From Lachnospiraceae bacterium (GTDB taxonomy: Bacteria; Bacillota; Clostridia; Lachnospirales; Lachnospiraceae): a stretch of DNA of 5,025 nt. How positions within the stretch are numbered: position 1 is the stretch's first letter; the number at the start of each line of letters is the position of its first letter. Positions 4,971-5,025 of this stretch are shown here, piece by piece. The notes under the pieces are model-generated. The model ran no database searches and was not told where the DNA came from. It saw only the letters and a list, made by a program, of their open reading frames with translations. Where the stretch lies: positions 1 through 5,025 of the forward strand of contig JAFOIS010000183.1 of assembly GCA_017420605.1 (NCBI GenBank), read 5' to 3'. The translations under genes were made by a program, and so were the position numbers.

Positions 4971-5025
4971 ATGGCGCAGAACCAGAATCTTAACGGTGAT
5001 AACACCGATGAGATGGAGATCGATC
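4971..5025 (+). CDS. Unknown protein, N-terminus only (runs off the right edge)
   Basis: Eighteen complete codons are visible, encoding a polar, acidic start (MAQNQNLNGDNTDEMEID) with no signal peptide or membrane segment. AAGGAG (4958-4963) lies seven bases before the ATG, and the gene has its own promoter and leader. Acidic starts of this sort occur in the short DUF1292-type proteins of Bacillota, but too little is present to name a family; this is only a guess. It is separated from the catabolic operon by two terminators, so a functional link is not implied. Confidence 0.65.
   Translation, partial: MAQNQNLNGDNTDEMEID

Overview
The window reads as part of a moderately GC-rich Gram-positive-type genome, probably Bacillota (Clostridia-like). 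The reasons are strong AGGAGG-type Shine-Dalgarno sites at every gene, consensus sigma-A-type promoters, GC-rich hairpin plus T-run terminators, and GC-rich genes beside an AT-rich control region. No phylogenetic marker is present, so this placement is an inference. I see no mobile element, tRNA, rRNA or CRISPR array.

Layout: the minus strand carries a YheO/DauR-type transcriptional regulator (1236 down to 571). It is followed, beyond a strong intrinsic terminator, by the first 171 codons of a class I/II PLP-dependent aminotransferase (514 down to the left edge). From an AT-rich divergent control region (1237-1548), the plus strand carries a RidA family enamine/imine deaminase (1549-1917), a second PLP enzyme of the PatB/MalY-like branch (1961-3151), a sodium:solute symporter (3173-4573) and a 30-residue single-pass membrane microprotein (4653-4745). 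Two tandem terminators (4754-4823) end the operon. A separate promoter (4885-4913) and structured leader then precede the first 18 codons of a new gene at the right edge.

Working model (inference): the symporter imports an amino acid or related organic substrate. The two related PLP enzymes transaminate it or cleave it by beta-elimination, and RidA hydrolyses the reactive enamine/imine released. The PAS-like/HTH regulator in the middle senses the substrate and controls both arms. The 30-residue protein, directly downstream of the symporter with its own strong ribosome binding site, may be a small accessory subunit of the transporter. The least expected features are this microprotein, the terminator placed directly before the ribosome binding site of the left aminotransferase, inverted repeats over the regulator promoter, and a nearly identical hairpin in the operon leader and just ahead of the microprotein.
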